From Epiperipatus broadwayi (lineage: Eukaryota > Onychophora > Udeonychophora > Euonychophora > Peripatidae): a stretch of 64,000 nucleotides of DNA. Shown here piece after piece: positions 26,951 through 43,862 of the stretch. The stretch's first letter is position 1, and each line of letters opens with the position of its first letter. The position numbers were made by a program, and so were the translations under genes. The DNA is taken from positions 72,501-136,500 of the forward strand of contig JAQFVV010000967.1 in assembly GCA_028023455.1 (NCBI GenBank), written 5' to 3'. The notes under the pieces are model-generated. The model saw only the letters and a program-made list of their open reading frames with translations, made no database searches and had not been told where the DNA came from.

Positions 26951-27260
26951 TTAATTTCTGTTTCTCATGTGGAATTCTGGGATGTCCAGAAGATTCCATA
27001 TGTCTTCTACAATGTGTGGTTCAATTGTCTCATATATTTGTTTAATCTTGATGTTCATGTGGATGTAGACATGTTTAGCATCGGGAATTGGGTGTTCTAA
27101 GCTAAGTTTGCAGTGTGTTGTCCAGAGTGCAAACATGTAGAATAGCTGAATCCATGTGTCTGTTTTTGTAGCAACACATCACTGGATTGAGGTAATTGCT
27201 TGGAAATTTATTTTGGAGCTGGTAAATATCAGTTCTCTGATGCTGCCAAGTTTTGGACAT
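26951..27260 (-). other. Unidentified block with a 61-codon open frame, left arm
   Basis: Minus-strand frame 27136-26951, preserved without change in the right arm (59207-59392). The surrounding 300 bp is less AT-rich than its neighbours. The peptide has no domain I recognise and no upstream continuation in the same frame. Possibly a relic of a mobile element; not called as a gene. Confidence 0.3.
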
Positions 27261-27933
27261 CTATAAAAAAATACAATATCAGTATTTGGCATTTACAGCT
27301 ATTATCTTTACAGTAATTATATGTATGTAAACAGTGTTAGTGAAAACTAATTTGGTAAATTAATACTAGGGCATTTACTTAGTTTTTTTCATCATTTATA
27401 ACCATGTGTTTGAATAGAAGTAAATATATTATAATTCTAAATTTTTAAAAATATAAGATTATGATATAGAAAAAGATGAAATGAATTATTTTAACAATTA
27501 TAGAAAATATATATATAGGTAAATTTTTAACTATTTTATTTAAAATTAACTGCAAAAGTAAAATCAGTAGTAATAATTTATTATCAAAATATCGATAATG
27601 GACAGTGTGATTTTTTTGTATGTAAGTATGTTTGTTTGTATGTATTATGTATGCATGTATATCTAATACATAGATGAATAAATAGTCTGATGGATGGATA
27701 GATTTATGGATATTGTACAAATAAAAAATGGATGGATTAACTAGTGGACAGATAGATAGACAGACAGAAAAAGAGATAAACAGATAGATAATAGAGAAAT
27801 ACATAATTTGTTAAATAGAGTATCAGTTACGCATAGTGCTATATGGAAGAGGGTGACAGGCAGATAGATACAAATAGAATGGTGGATAGGTAGGTAGGTA
27901 GCGAGGTGGGTAGTTAGTTAGTTAGGTAGGTAG

Positions 27934-28426
<493 letters not shown>

Positions 28427-31255
28427 CTGTTAAGTAAATGGTTGGATGGATAGAGAGATAAGTAGGGGAATATATTGACTGACTGTTTAATATTTAGGTG
28501 GATAAAGAAATAGATATAAAGATAGTCAGTGAATGTTTAAGTGCTTAATTAAAACGATAGATTAATTAGATAGTTAAAATAGGTAGATAACTAAATATTA
28601 ATAGACAGATTGATAACCAGTCACACTGACAAATAGATAAATATATAGACTTATAGGATGGATATACAGGTAGATATATAATTAGGTATATAAACACTAA
28701 TGTTCCAAGAAATCATTATAATAGTCATCTTTTTGATGCTTTATTATAAGTTGTTCTATACTGCATATTATATTAACAATTTTTTTAATTTTCTTAATCC
28801 TTTTTTTTTGTTGTTGTTGTAATTCTTTAGTTTTTTTTTATTATTTACTCTAATTAATGTACCATTTTTCCTATACACTTTGAAAAAAAAAATTTTTTTT
28901 AATTAATCGATCTGTTTACAAGTATTTTAATTAATTTTCTATGAATGTCATTTCTACTTTTAACTGTTAACAAAAAAAAATAACTTTTATAACTTTTAAA
29001 AAATATTTTGCTTTAAATTTATTTAACATCTATATAAATTTTATCTATTAAAATTATTAAATAATTTTTTTAAAATTTAAAATTTCTTCATGAATTTTAA
29101 TTTATGGACATGAAGCATTTACATATATTATGTCCAAACACAGGCCTGTCTAAAAATATACAACTACAAGCAATAGATTGAAATTCTAAATATTTAATTT
29201 TTACCATTAATGACTTTAAGAAACAAATAATATAAAAGATATACACAGAGAGAATAATTTGCATGCAAGATTTCATTAAAAATTTATTTATATTTTAACC
29301 AAATTGTTATATTTAAAACTATTTCATATGTAAAGATTATTGAAAAAACACTTGTTATTGATAGAGAAGTTTATAATATTATATTTAATTTTTAAATATT
29401 TATTTTTATTCAAATGTTCATATAAAAATATTTGAAAATAAAATTGCTATTTTTTTTAATTTGTTATTACTCTGTATAGCATTACTAAATGTTGATAAAA
29501 TGGAATACAATTTCTTACTATATCTTTGCTTTTTTAAAAAAATATTATGAGACTAGTTTATCTTGATAAAATTGATATTAAAATTATTCTTATTTGTAAA
29601 TTCATTAAAATTATGTAAGATGTAAAGATAACCATTACATTTCTTCAGCCTAGTTGAGACCCACGTGTTGTGATTCCATGTCCGAATAATATTCTTGAAA
29701 TGAAACGGAAATCTACCTTGGAATGTACTGAATCTCATAGCATAACCAAAATGTTTCTTATTATTATAGCTTCTATATTTCAGTTCTCATCAAAAGTAAA
29801 ACTAAATTTTTATATTTGCTTTTGAACTATTTGTATGTATTCAGAATGAGAGGCTTAGACTAATGATCCTAATAAAACAGATATTTTAAATGATTTCACC
29901 TTACTGTTAGTACATATTTACACATAAATGTTTATAAAGTACGATTAAATGTTTTGTTTTAAACATCAATGTGCTAATGTTTTTTTTAAAGCAAAGAAAG
30001 CTAGGTAAAAATTATCTTATTCTAATTATAAATGTTTAATTTTATTATTAATTTTGTCATTATCTAATTTCATTTATCTACATTAAATAAAAATGTTGAG
30101 ATAAACTATTCGCATATATCTAAAATTTCTTTGGAACTTTTCAAAATTTTTAATCCAACAAATATACAAACGGATGGAAGCTCTATTATATAAAAATGAA
30201 CAAATTCTTTTGTTTTGTTTTTTAAAATGAATAATTTTATATATAAAAATAGATGTTTACTCTTTTTTTTTTTTTTGGCGGTAGGATCAAATAACTATAT
30301 TATATTATTAAAAGAATAAAGATTAAGCCGGAGGGGGAGTAATATACTTTTAGGTAACTTATTGTTTTTTAGCAACACTTGTATTTAGCTAGTTTATATT
30401 GAATAATTATAATCTAAGCATAATAGCAAAGAGTCGAATATCATATAAAATTTAATTTAAGTTGTAATAATTTTTTTTTCTCAGAATGCATTACTATTAC
30501 TAATAATATCTTCAAACAAAATAATATTTTTTTATTATTAATAAAATCTTTAGAATGAATATTTGACGTATGAAAATAGAAATTTTACTTTCATGCGCTT
30601 GTGAGAATTATTTGTTTTATAATAAATATTTCATTTTTGCTTTTTGAAATTAGTATTTTCATGATAGTTTTCCAGTTGAGACAATGGCAAAAACGCTCAC
30701 ATTTTTGAGAGAAAAGATTTGTTTCAAAAGAGGTCTCACCTCTTGATACTTTTGGTTTTGCAAAAAATAAATTCCCTCGAGCACATGTATATTCAGAAGT
30801 CAGATCATACTATTCTACTGCTAATTTTACAATTAAAGTGTTTTTAAATTTCAAATGAAATAATATTTTTGACAACACTGATATTTTACTGTGCTTCCAT
30901 ATATTTAAAGCTAGATATTTTTGAATAATTTGCAATGTATTTCGTCTTTGAATTAATTATTTCATATAATCATTAATGTTATAGCAAAGAACTCATTTAA
31001 AATCCATAAAGCGCTTGATAGGGATATTATTCTTTGTGATTAGATAATCAGATTGATATCCATGTACATTTATATTTTTAAACACATGCATACATAACAA
31101 ATCTATCCATATATACAATTTATTTTGTAACAAAATAAATAAAACTTAATGTAACAATTTGATTTAAATATATACATTTATGAAAAATTAGATTACTAAT
31201 ATATATATATTTAGATATTGTATATAAATCTGAAAATGGTTTTATTTTATTTTTT

Positions 31256-31393
31256 ATTGTAATAACGTGAAAGCTAAAACCTTCAAAAGATGCACTTTAA
31301 ACATGTTTATATGACAGCCAATCAGATGTAACAATAACTGCACATGGAACTCTGCACATCTTTCGAATGTTTTAGCTTTCACATTATTACAAT
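31256..31393. mobile_element. 138 bp MITE, left arm
   Basis: Terminal inverted repeats of about 37 bp with a few mismatches: attgtaataacgtgaaagct at the left and its near-complement, ending agctttcacattattacaat, at the right. The interior is about 60 bp and non-coding. Size and structure are those of a non-autonomous DNA transposon. I cannot assign a superfamily, and no clear target-site duplication is visible. Confidence 0.75.
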
Positions 31394-32366
31394 GTTATCT
31401 CCTTGTGCTTAATAAATTTGATATTTTTTATTGTATTTTGGCTTAAGATTAAAACATGGTTCCAAACTTATTAATTTTATTTAGTGAAAGCATCATTTTA
31501 ACTCATTTTTTCAATAAAAAATAATTTTGGTAATATTTAATTTATAATTTTGTTTAGCTTATTATAATAATTTTCAACATGCGATTTAGATAAATATTGT
31601 TTAGCTTATTATGTGTATAATTATCTATACATTTTTATTTTGTGTTGGAATACTATACTTCCATTTTCTTTTTATAAGTATAATTAATTTTTGTATATCT
31701 GTTTTTTTTTATTTATTTGTTAAATCAATTTAATATCTGTACACCACAAAATGGCCTTATTGTTTATTTTTAATGATGGTGAATAAAATGGATGATAACA
31801 TGATTTTGTAATGGCTAAAATGGCCGTGGTAATTATTTATTATTTACATTTTTTGAGCAGAATTTGTATTTTACTACATTGATAATTAGATAAAATGGAG
31901 ACAGTTCTTAATAAATCTTAAGTATATTTAAAAATATTATGATATTAAATTATTATTGAAAAAATTCTTTCCTACATAAAATAATTTAAAAATCTTTAAC
32001 TGGATATTTTTATTAACTGGATTTAATAATTTGTAATTGTATTTTGCATTTCATTTAAATATGACTGTACTCTTCTTAAATGTTTAACTAACTTTTTAAT
32101 TTTATTTGTCTACCTTTCCAGTTATCTACTTCATTCTCAACATAAATTTAGCTAGCCTAATATGTAGATTGATGAGAAAAATAAATTCTATATCGTTATC
32201 AGTAAATTCTTTATTTTCACCCTCTATTACAACTGAGGCTATGCCAAAATATGGTCTGGAATTGTTTTGGATAGACAAAATATAAACTATATGTATTCCA
32301 TTACAGCATATAAGTGTGTGTGTTATCACATTATGACAGCCAAAGTTTTTGTAAATCACAGAAACC

Positions 32367-32662
32367 ATAATCTGCTGTGAAAGTAATTTTCATAAGAAAA
32401 CGATGGAGCAAACTTTTCACAGTGGTCTAAAACTTAATATAGATACGAAAAAATAACATTTGGACTATAACAGATTAATTTTTTTTATCTTCATATAAAT
32501 TTAAATGAACCCCATTAAACATGTTATATTTATCTAAAAATAGGGCTTATCTAAACTTTAATATAATAACAATCTCAATTTCATTGTCAATATTAAGACT
32601 ATAAATGAGAGTGAAAGGTGGAATTCATCTTTTACTTATATAAGTTATGACAGCAGATTATA
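32367..32662. repeat. Candidate 296 bp inverted-terminal element, left arm
   Basis: The left end ataatctgctgt (32367-32378) and the right end tgacagcagattata (32648-32662) are inverted copies of a motif also present near 24084-24098. It lies directly upstream of the LINE endonuclease remnant. The interior shows no coding sequence. The inverted ends are short, so this could be coincidence within a repeat-rich region. Confidence 0.35.
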
Positions 32663-32689
32663 GATTTTATATTTGTATGCTATAAAATT

Positions 32690-33101
32690 GATAGTGTATT
32701 CGACAGAATGGCAACATTAGTTATTAATCTGAATAGCAAATATCAAATGCAAATAATTCAGGTTTATGCTTCAAGTTCTCATTGTGATAAAGAAATTGTT
32801 TTATATATGAATATACAAAAGGCCTTTGATCAGACAAAACAACATTTTAAAATTATCATGGGAGATGTTAATGTTAGAATTGATAAAGAATTGGAGATTA
32901 GAGAGTTGTAGGTAACTTTGGTTATGTTGACAGAAATGAGAGAAAACATAAACTTGTGAAGTTTGCAGAAAAAGACAAATGTTATATTATATTTTTTTTT
33001 AGAAAAAAATTAACCAGAAATGGACATGAAAGCAACCAAATAAAGATACAGCAGTAAAGAATTATATATTGACTAACCAAATATATATTAGAACATTATA
33101 A

Positions 33102-33140
<39 letters not shown>

Positions 33141-34585
33141 AGATTATAATGTTCTTAATAAATTCAATAAAGAAAGTAATCATCAATTAGTGAGATGTAT
33201 GATACAAGTTAATGCAAAATTAGAGAGACAAACATTACTAAGAAATACAATATTCAAAATTGATATTCCTAATCTTCAGAAACATTTGTATGAATTTAAA
33301 TTATTACTTGCAAATCATATACAAAATTAATATATTTTGAACATGATTTGGAATTGAATGAAATTAATAAGAAAATAAAACAGATTTAAAAACTAAAGCA
33401 AAGATAGTTGGTACAAAAAAGCAACAATTCTACAAGTAAAATTTTTGCTGAGATAAGACAAATTACAAAGAAAAGAAACAATATAAAAATAATATAAAAT
33501 GATGCATTAAGAAAAATTGAATATCTTGAAATTTGTAATATTGTGTGAGAAAGAATTGATAACGATATAAAAAAATTATAATTATGAATTAGCAATGAAA
33601 GCTTTAGGAGAAAATAAATGTTTTGAGAGTGTAAACCTTATTTCTGCAATAAGAAAAAAAAAAAGAATTATTATTAAAAAGAAATATGTTATTATGAAAT
33701 GTATAGAAAAGTTCTAACAAGAATTATATAACAATAAAGTACAAGGCAAAGTACCTCCTACAACCACCACATCCTTTTAATTATCCAGGATTTTAAAGAA
33801 AAGTGTGAGACATACAATTAAATTTATGAAGAAAGAAAAAAAAATTCAGATAATGATAAAATTATAAATATTATCTTAAAAGAAACAAGTGAAGAAATAT
33901 ATTTTTTTGGCAAAGTTATATACTAATTGTCTAAATGATAAAGATGTACCAGATGATTGAAAGAATGCAATATTAATATTTTAAAAGATGATAAAGAATA
34001 TTTTAAAAATTGCAGACCTATAAGTATTTTATCAGTTTTATAAATAAATTTTACCCAAATAATTTCAACTCATCTACAGTGAACTTTGGATTTAACCAAC
34101 CAAAAGAACAAACTAGATATAAATGGGGGGGGGTAGTACAGTAATCATTTCATGTATTGAGAGAAGTTATGGATAGGACCAATGGATCTGAGTTGCCATT
34201 ATGCAATGGATTGGCAGATTATGAAAAGGCATTTCATTCTATAAGCATTTATCAGTGATTAATGCATTGGATTATCAAGATATAGACACAGGATATTGTC
34301 ATATTCTAAAGAATTTTTTTTTAAAATGCGATAGTAATAATTAGATGGCATAATTATACTTAGAAAATTAATGTTGAGAATGGTATGTGACATGGTGATT
34401 CCATATATCAAAAACTTTTTCAGTGTAAGAAGTTTTTTATAGATTAAAATGGGAAACTAAGAATGTAATAGTAAAATATTATTTAAGTCATCTAGATTTT
34501 GCAGATGATGCAGTTGTTTTTTTTTTTTTTTGCAAATAACGTTTTAGAGCTTCAGGAAATGTGGCAAGACACATATATGCAATAA
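32690..34585 (+). pseudogene. Decayed RTE-like LINE, endonuclease and reverse transcriptase (left arm)
   Basis: The endonuclease starts near 32708: MQIIQVYASSSHCDKE, then KIIMGDVNV (the GDxN metal-site motif), LEIRELVGNFGYVDRNER across a stop, and KLVKFAEKDKCYII. The RT follows: YFKNCRPISILS near 34005-34045, REVMDRTNGSELPLC and ADYEKAF at 34213-34233 (motif A; the usual aspartate pair is degraded), and HLDFADDAVV around 34492-34520 (motif C, with both aspartates). Stops, frameshifts and an (AT)n insertion at 33104-33140 interrupt it. These proteins nick target DNA and copy RNA into the nick. The sequence breaks just after motif C, where gypsy sequence begins. The clade assignment is from motif style and is only probable. 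Confidence 0.85.
33087..33158. repeat. AT-cored inverted micro-duplication, left arm only
   Basis: attagaacattataatct (33087-33104) and agattataatgttcttaat (33141-33159) are inverted copies flanking an (AT)n tract. In the right arm only the second segment has a counterpart (53132-53150); the other side of its AT tract runs straight into unique flank. Confidence 0.85.
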
Positions 34586-34589
34586 TGCA

Positions 34590-37500
34590 GAGCTTCTGGA
34601 GAGAAAAAGCCAAGATGAGCTCCGGCATAACATATCACAAGAAAAATATCCAGTAATGTGTGTGGAGATCCATATTCAATTCATTTACTTGCAGATAGCC
34701 AAGCAGAGGTTCCTATTTTTCTTCCCATTATGAGAGAGGCATATAGTAAGAATGGTAAGCTACAACTTCTCTGCAGGAATACAGCATATTATGCTAGGTC
34801 AGAGTCATAGGAACATAGATAAAATGGTTGAATTGATAATCACCATTGCCTAAGGACACATCAAAAGGGAAATTTATGAAAGTGTGAGGAAAGTTGTTCT
34901 ATCTAGGTTCCACACTACAGCTATCCAGTATAGAAATATTGAAAACCAACCATATCTTTTGTAGAAATATTGCTGAAAATCAACATTGTAGAAAAGAAAG
35001 AAGACAAAAATGTAATGTACTACAAAACCACTCTAGAAAAAAAAAATCATAACCAAATTTTCAATCTGGTAGTACCAGCCATACAATAGAGTCAAAATCA
35101 ATTCAGGATAACCTAGAAAAAAATTTTTGTTGGTTAAAGTTGTTATTAATAATGAAGAGGAACAAACATTAATGGAATGTATACAGACCTGTCTTATTAT
35201 ATATCTAAAAGCTGTAAAATTCTAGACAAAAGCTCTTATTGACTTTGAAAGCCAGATATCTTTAATATCCAGTAACTTTTATCAGATATTAAAAAATACT
35301 AATGCAGGCATTCACATATTCACCCTTCCTTTAAAAGAAATTCTGGTTGCACTGGTCAATGAGAAAAAAGGGTCAAAATAGAAACCAAGAAAGTATGAGT
35401 CAGTCTTCAACTTGTTGAGACTATTTTAATCATGTATTTTCAATGATACTGAGATTATACAAGGTGTAGAGGTTGCATCAGATTTTCTTTGCAGACAGAA
35501 ATGTGTTTTGAATTACAAGAAAGCCAACTTTTTGTGTAGAAAATACATAATACCATTTGTAAATCTTCAAGAATACATGTTAACTTATATCTAATATATC
35601 CAACAAATGGTTGGCATAGCACATATGCATAATAAAGTGGAAAAATATATTTTAAAGGTATCAGAAGAGCAGTGTTTTCTAATGGAAATATTAATGAGAA
35701 ACTATCAGGTCTTCTGTAATTGACAGAAAAACATTGAAGGATATATATACAAAATTAAAGTTAAAGAAGTAAATCACTTTCAAAGTCACTCATATCCCAT
35801 TCCATTTCAGTGTAAGGCAGGAGTTGTCAGAAATATACAACAGATGATAGAATGGAATGTCATAGAAAAGCATGAATTCCCATATATGAATCCATTAATA
35901 TTAGTAATGAAGAAAATGGTTCTGTTAGAGTATATTTAGATACCTGTGGATTGACTAACATTGTTATCTCAGAAAAAATATTCCCTCTACAATATCTATA
36001 CTTCTAACATGATTACATGGAAGAACTGTATTCAATGCCATGGACATAGCATCTAGCTACATTCAGATACCTCTGCATTTATCAGACTTCTGGTAAACCA
36101 ACTTCTGTTATGAAAGATATACTTGTGTCTTCAAGCATATGTCATTTGAACTGATAAATAGTAGATTAGGACAGATAAGGTGCATGAACAAACTATCATT
36201 AAAGAAAATAAACAATAATATTGTTTTATATATGGATGATGTGGTTATTGCATTGAGGAATATTGAAGAACATCTAGAGCATTTAGAATTATTTTTAAAG
36301 AATGTTGACAGAAAAATATTATGATTATCTTACAGAAAAGTTGCATGGCCTTGGAGGAGGTTTAAATTTTTAATTTTCTAATAGAGAATGATAGTATTGA
36401 ACTACATTCTGATAAGTTTAATGCAATACCACATTTTTATGCACTGACAAATATGCAAATATGCATCAATTGCTGTCTTTAACAGGGCTATGTAATTTTT
36501 TATCACCAGTTCTATCAAAATGTTGCTGCAGACATTAAATCCTTGGTTCAATTTTCAAAAAAAGACAATGTGGGTTTTACGGTTTCAACAGGACAAGGAT
36601 TGTTTTTGTATTAAAAATAAGTTCTTGGAGCAGGTGGTTCAAGTTTTATACTGACTTTTCTAAGATATTTATCTTCAGACTAAAGCAATGGTATGAGTTA
36701 ATGGTTGTTATTATTTTAACTTTATGTACAAAACCAGCACAGAATATTATATTTTTGTAGCCAAAGTCATAGAGATAGCTAAAAATAATTGCTCAACACT
36801 GAGAGGAAAGCTCTAGCCATTATATGAGTCTTAGAGTCAGATGTTTTTGTTATTATGGACATGAAGAGATTAGAATTTTTTTAACAGCAGTTATTTGCCA
36901 AATGAATGCATAATCAGATAGTTTTTTTTAGTTCTTGCAAAAATTTAAATACAAGTATATTTATTACAAGGGTAATGACAATATCATGGCATATGTCTTC
37001 AGACATCATTCCATAGAACATCACCTTGAATCAGATAATTTGTATATTGCAGCAATCACATTAGTGTGAATTACAAAGACTTTCAGAATTAAAATCAATA
37101 TTAATTGAATATGACAATATTATTGCCTACATAAAAAATACTATGTCTCTACTAGTCTTTAATTTTTTAAAAAATAGAATAGATTAGCTGATGACATACT
37201 ACAATACAAGATCACATCTGAGGAGAAATCTTGAAGAATTCTGTTAGTGAAATAATTTACAAGTAAGAATGTGTGTACACTGTCTTTACAGGCACTTTGG
37301 AGCATGGAAAGTATAGTATATACTAAGGGGAATAGTCTATTGAGCTAATTTGTATTTTACTGTTCTGTTAATTCTAAGAACATTTTATATGTATGCACAA
37401 ATTAAATGTATAAATAAGAAGTTTACAGGTATCATGCAATCAATTTTAACCCAGAATCTTAATGAATTGTTAGCCATAGACTCTACTGGTTCTTGACACC

Positions 37501-38260
37501 ATACAGACAATATAGGTTTCTAAATGTGATGTAAGATGTATTTTCTATATTTATGACAACTTATCTGTTAAGAAAAGTCAATACTCAAATTACTAAGAGG
37601 ATATTTCAAAAACAACAGATTAATCAAGGATTTGAAAACAACAATTCATACTTATAAATCAAGGAAGTTTATTCAAATCACATCAAGGAAAACAATGGGT
37701 TCAATAACAGAAGATTTAACATTTACTATCTTTTCTACAGAATCTTCAATCAAACCATTGTTATTGGGTTATGAGAGAGCTGAACCAACTACTTTTAAAG
37801 TGTATCAATAAAAATCATAGAGAATGAGTCAACCAAACAGAATTATCATCAATTAAAGTAATTGGACATCAATTGAATTCACAGGGTTTACATTGATAAG
37901 GTTACAATTTGTCAAATATTCCTATCTGATTATAGAAACAAATTACCTGTGAGTTGCTATAAAATTAATAGAGAACATGATAAAGAAATGGCTCAAGATA
38001 GATTTGAACATAAGGCTGACATGAAAAAAAATGAAGTATACAGAAGCCATGCCAAACTAATACCCTGGATTTCGTTTTTATGAGATAACTTCATCAGTAA
38101 TCCTTTGCAACATCAATATAATTTTCTTTTCTGATTATGATGGCCCATTTACCATACAACAAAAAAGTGGACCTAATAATTTTCTGTTGAAGAACAAATC
38201 CAACAGATCATATAACACACAGAGACTCCATCCATCAGAGCCAAAATAAGCTAGAATTAC
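34590..38260 (+). pseudogene. Decayed Ty3/gypsy-type retroelement internal region (left arm)
   Basis: Pieces appear in the canonical gag-PR-RT-RNaseH-IN order, in shifting frames. There is a possible worn zinc knuckle near 34950-35030. The protease-like KALIDFESQISLIS is at about 35223-35265 (the usual D-S/T-G reads D-F-E). RT shows MIEWNVIEKHEFPYMNPL near 35845-35900, FKHMSFEL near 36133, and NIVLYMDDVVIALRN...EHLEHLELF at 36214-36295 (YxDD motif). RNase H shows TERKALAII near 36800-36830. A KGNDNIMAY...HH segment lies near 36970-37015. The integrase C-terminal GPFTIQQKSGPNNFLL is near 38140-38190. Flanking LTRs are not seen. Many stops; no function expected. Confidence 0.8.
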
Positions 38261-38568
38261 AATCAGAATAAAAAGCCAATAAAAATAAAAAGTTAGTTGA
38301 GAGTAGTAAAATCCAATAGACAGATAACAGTGCAAATGTTCAGCAAATTTTAATTTCGTTGTACCCAAATTTTTAAATGTTAAAAATGTGAAAAAAAAAA
38401 TTCTATTTTTTTTTTGGAGTGTAAAGGGAAGTTGAAACAAGTACTTCAAATATGTATTAGACCAAGAGGGGCTTTCAATTAAAAAAATTTCTACTTCAAA
38501 TTAAAATTTAGCAATTTTGTTAATTTAATTTTATATCAAACATGTGTTTTAAAAGTAGAATTGTATGT

Positions 38569-38669
38569 CTTGCATTGGTGGTCGAGAGGTCAGCGTGACT
38601 GTCTTGCACTTGCAGGCAGTTGCCCGGGTTGCGGTTTCGTGACCCGGCCGATGCTATGACACTTTAAAA
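38569..38669 (+). mobile_element. tRNA-Gly-like SINE or tRNA retropseudogene with target-site duplications (left arm)
   Basis: 38572-38654 folds like a tRNA. The acceptor strands gcattgg/ccgatgc form 7 pairs with one G-U. A perfect A-box (tggtcgagagg, 38579-38589) is present. The anticodon stem is ctgtc/ggcag with an enlarged loop. The T stem is ccggg/cccgg, but the T loop has 14 bases instead of 7, so the B-box is distorted. The word order resembles tRNA-Gly. A short A-rich tail follows. Flanks 38551-38568 and 38670-38687 are the same 18 bp with one mismatch, the mark of LINE-mediated insertion. It is not a functional tRNA gene. Confidence 0.85.
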
Positions 38670-38999
38670 AAAAGTAGAATTGCATGTACATATGCACACA
38701 CATAAAAATTAGTAAAATAACTGTGTCGTTTACTAAAAATAATGTTTTTGTTGTTTTTTTTTTAAAAAATGCTTCGTAAATAAATTTATCTTTTATATAA
38801 TATTATTTTTAAAAAGTTGTATAACAATGCTTAACCTAAAAAAAAAAAATAATCTGTTGTAATAATAAAATTAAAAATGTTAAATATTATTCAGATAAAA
38901 AATGTAAAGTAAGTAATTAGTATGGAATATAAAAATGTTATATTTTAAGGAATTTTTAATAAGTTTTTACCTATTTTATTAATTAATTAAAAATCTGCC

Positions 39000-42360
<3,361 letters not shown>

Positions 42361-42379
42361 AATAAATATTTGGTCTTGA

Positions 42380-42381
<2 letters not shown>

Positions 42382-42438
<57 letters not shown>
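42382..42438. repeat. (AT)n tract at the left arm/core junction
   Basis: Uninterrupted dinucleotide run of about 57 bp. Outside it the two arms are near-identical; inside it the diverged core begins. Confidence 0.95.
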
Positions 42439-42443
<5 letters not shown>

Positions 42444-43858
42444 TAGTCAAATCATAAGTTTAATATGCGGATATATAGGCTTAATAAAGGCCTACATGTA
42501 TCAAATGCTTTTACAAGTTTTATAGAATAAACTATATCATATATGTCATTATTTATATCATAAGTTTTATAGAATTAAAATAGCTATCTGCAGTATACAT
42601 ATATATATTTGTCCCTTTCAAATCAGAAACAATTTTTAATTTTAAACTTCAAACATTAAACTTTATTGTAAATTTGAACGTTTTATATAAATCCTTGTAA
42701 TTGTGTTGATGGCTAAATGATATTTTAAAATAACAGATTTTAAACGTACAAGTTTAAATACACATAGAGAGCGTACCAATAGCTCTAACAAGCTCGTAAA
42801 TTAACAAGTGCGGTTATGAGAAATATTTAAAATCTCTATCCAGAACACTCTTATATCCAGACCATGGTTTCGGGCTTATGGCCCACGTCAGTGGAGAGCC
42901 AGAATATTCGGACACTAGACCTAAAATATCAACTCAAAAACCAGCACTTATTTCAAACGATATTTAAGAAGAAACTCTGAATTTTTCGGACATGAAAATG
43001 TCTTTAAATCCAGCTATCTAACTTAAATAGCTATATGGGACTGAAGTATATTCAGATCTACCATATTCTAATAGGCTCAGCATAGCCAAAGCCTTAAAGG
43101 TAAAATTATAATAATTAATAAAGCAAGTCATATATAACATGACTGCTATTAAATATTATATTTCTATTTTGAACTTTAACTATGTGAGCCCTATTAGAAC
43201 TGTGAGTAAGATCTGAATATAACAAGTCCCCATGTCATTCCGAGGCCAGATAGCACGAGATTAAAATTGGTCTCCATCATCCAAGGAGGTCAGAGTTTCA
43301 ATAGCCTAAAATACACCGATTTTGAAATACAGAAGTGTTTTTCAGGATTGCAGAGCATTTCAGAGTTGCGATCTTTGCAGATCTGAATATCGAATGTCCC
43401 AAATCCCTCCCATAAACATGCCTGGCTAAAGTATAGTCTGGATTATAAGAGTGTTCTGGATAGAGAATTTTTAAATATTTACTCCTTGAACCATACTGTT
43501 AATTTTTTGAGCTGTTAGAAATATTAATTACCTTTTCTCTATGTGTATTTTAAACTTGTACGTTTAAAATCTGGTTATTTTAAAATATCATTTTAATATC
43601 TTTAATTGCGGGATTTATATAAAACGTTCAAATTTACGAAATAAAGTTTAATGTTTTAAGTTTAAAATTAAAAATTGTTTCTAATTTGAAAGGGACCAAT
43701 ATATATATATTTTTACCGAAGATACATATTTTAATTCTATAAGAACTTTATGATACAAATAATGGCATATACACCCCACACCATTCTATAAAAACTTCCA
43801 TTTGATACATGTAGGCACCCCTTTTATTAAAACTTATATATGAAATATTAAATATTAA

Positions 43859-43862
<4 letters not shown>
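42438..43862. repeat. Diverged palindromic core at the axis of the giant inverted repeat
   Basis: The centre is an inverted repeat of clearly lower identity than the flanking arms. Matching pairs: around 42615-42860 with 43435-43700 (both contain the cagaacactcttat motif in opposite orientation, pair sum 86299), and 43051-43059 (ttcagatct) with 43209-43217 (pair sum 86268). Almost no unpaired spacer is left near 43130. The core is bounded on both sides by (AT)n tracts, after which identity jumps. The half around 42960-43100 shares an agctatatggg segment and a trailing aaagcc...ttaaaggt segment with the repeat at 13138-13550, so the core is probably a dispersed fold-back family rather than unique sequence. 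Confidence 0.85.

Noticed and set aside
27445-27804. 119-codon minus-strand frame preserved in the right arm (58539-58898)
   Set aside because: Lies on the imperfect GATA-like lead-in of the microsatellite; low complexity, hydrophobic, with no recognisable family.
32126-32368. 80-codon minus-strand frame preserved in the right arm (53941-54186)
   Set aside because: The copies differ by an in-frame codon and substitutions, no domain is recognised, and preservation is explained by the recent arm duplication rather than selection.
38135-38449. 104-codon minus-strand open frame
   Set aside because: It is antisense to the integrase C-terminal remnant of the gypsy element and has no domain of its own.
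38572-38654. Functional tRNA-Gly gene
   Set aside because: The T loop has 14 bases, the anticodon loop is enlarged, and target-site duplications flank it, which marks a retroposed copy.
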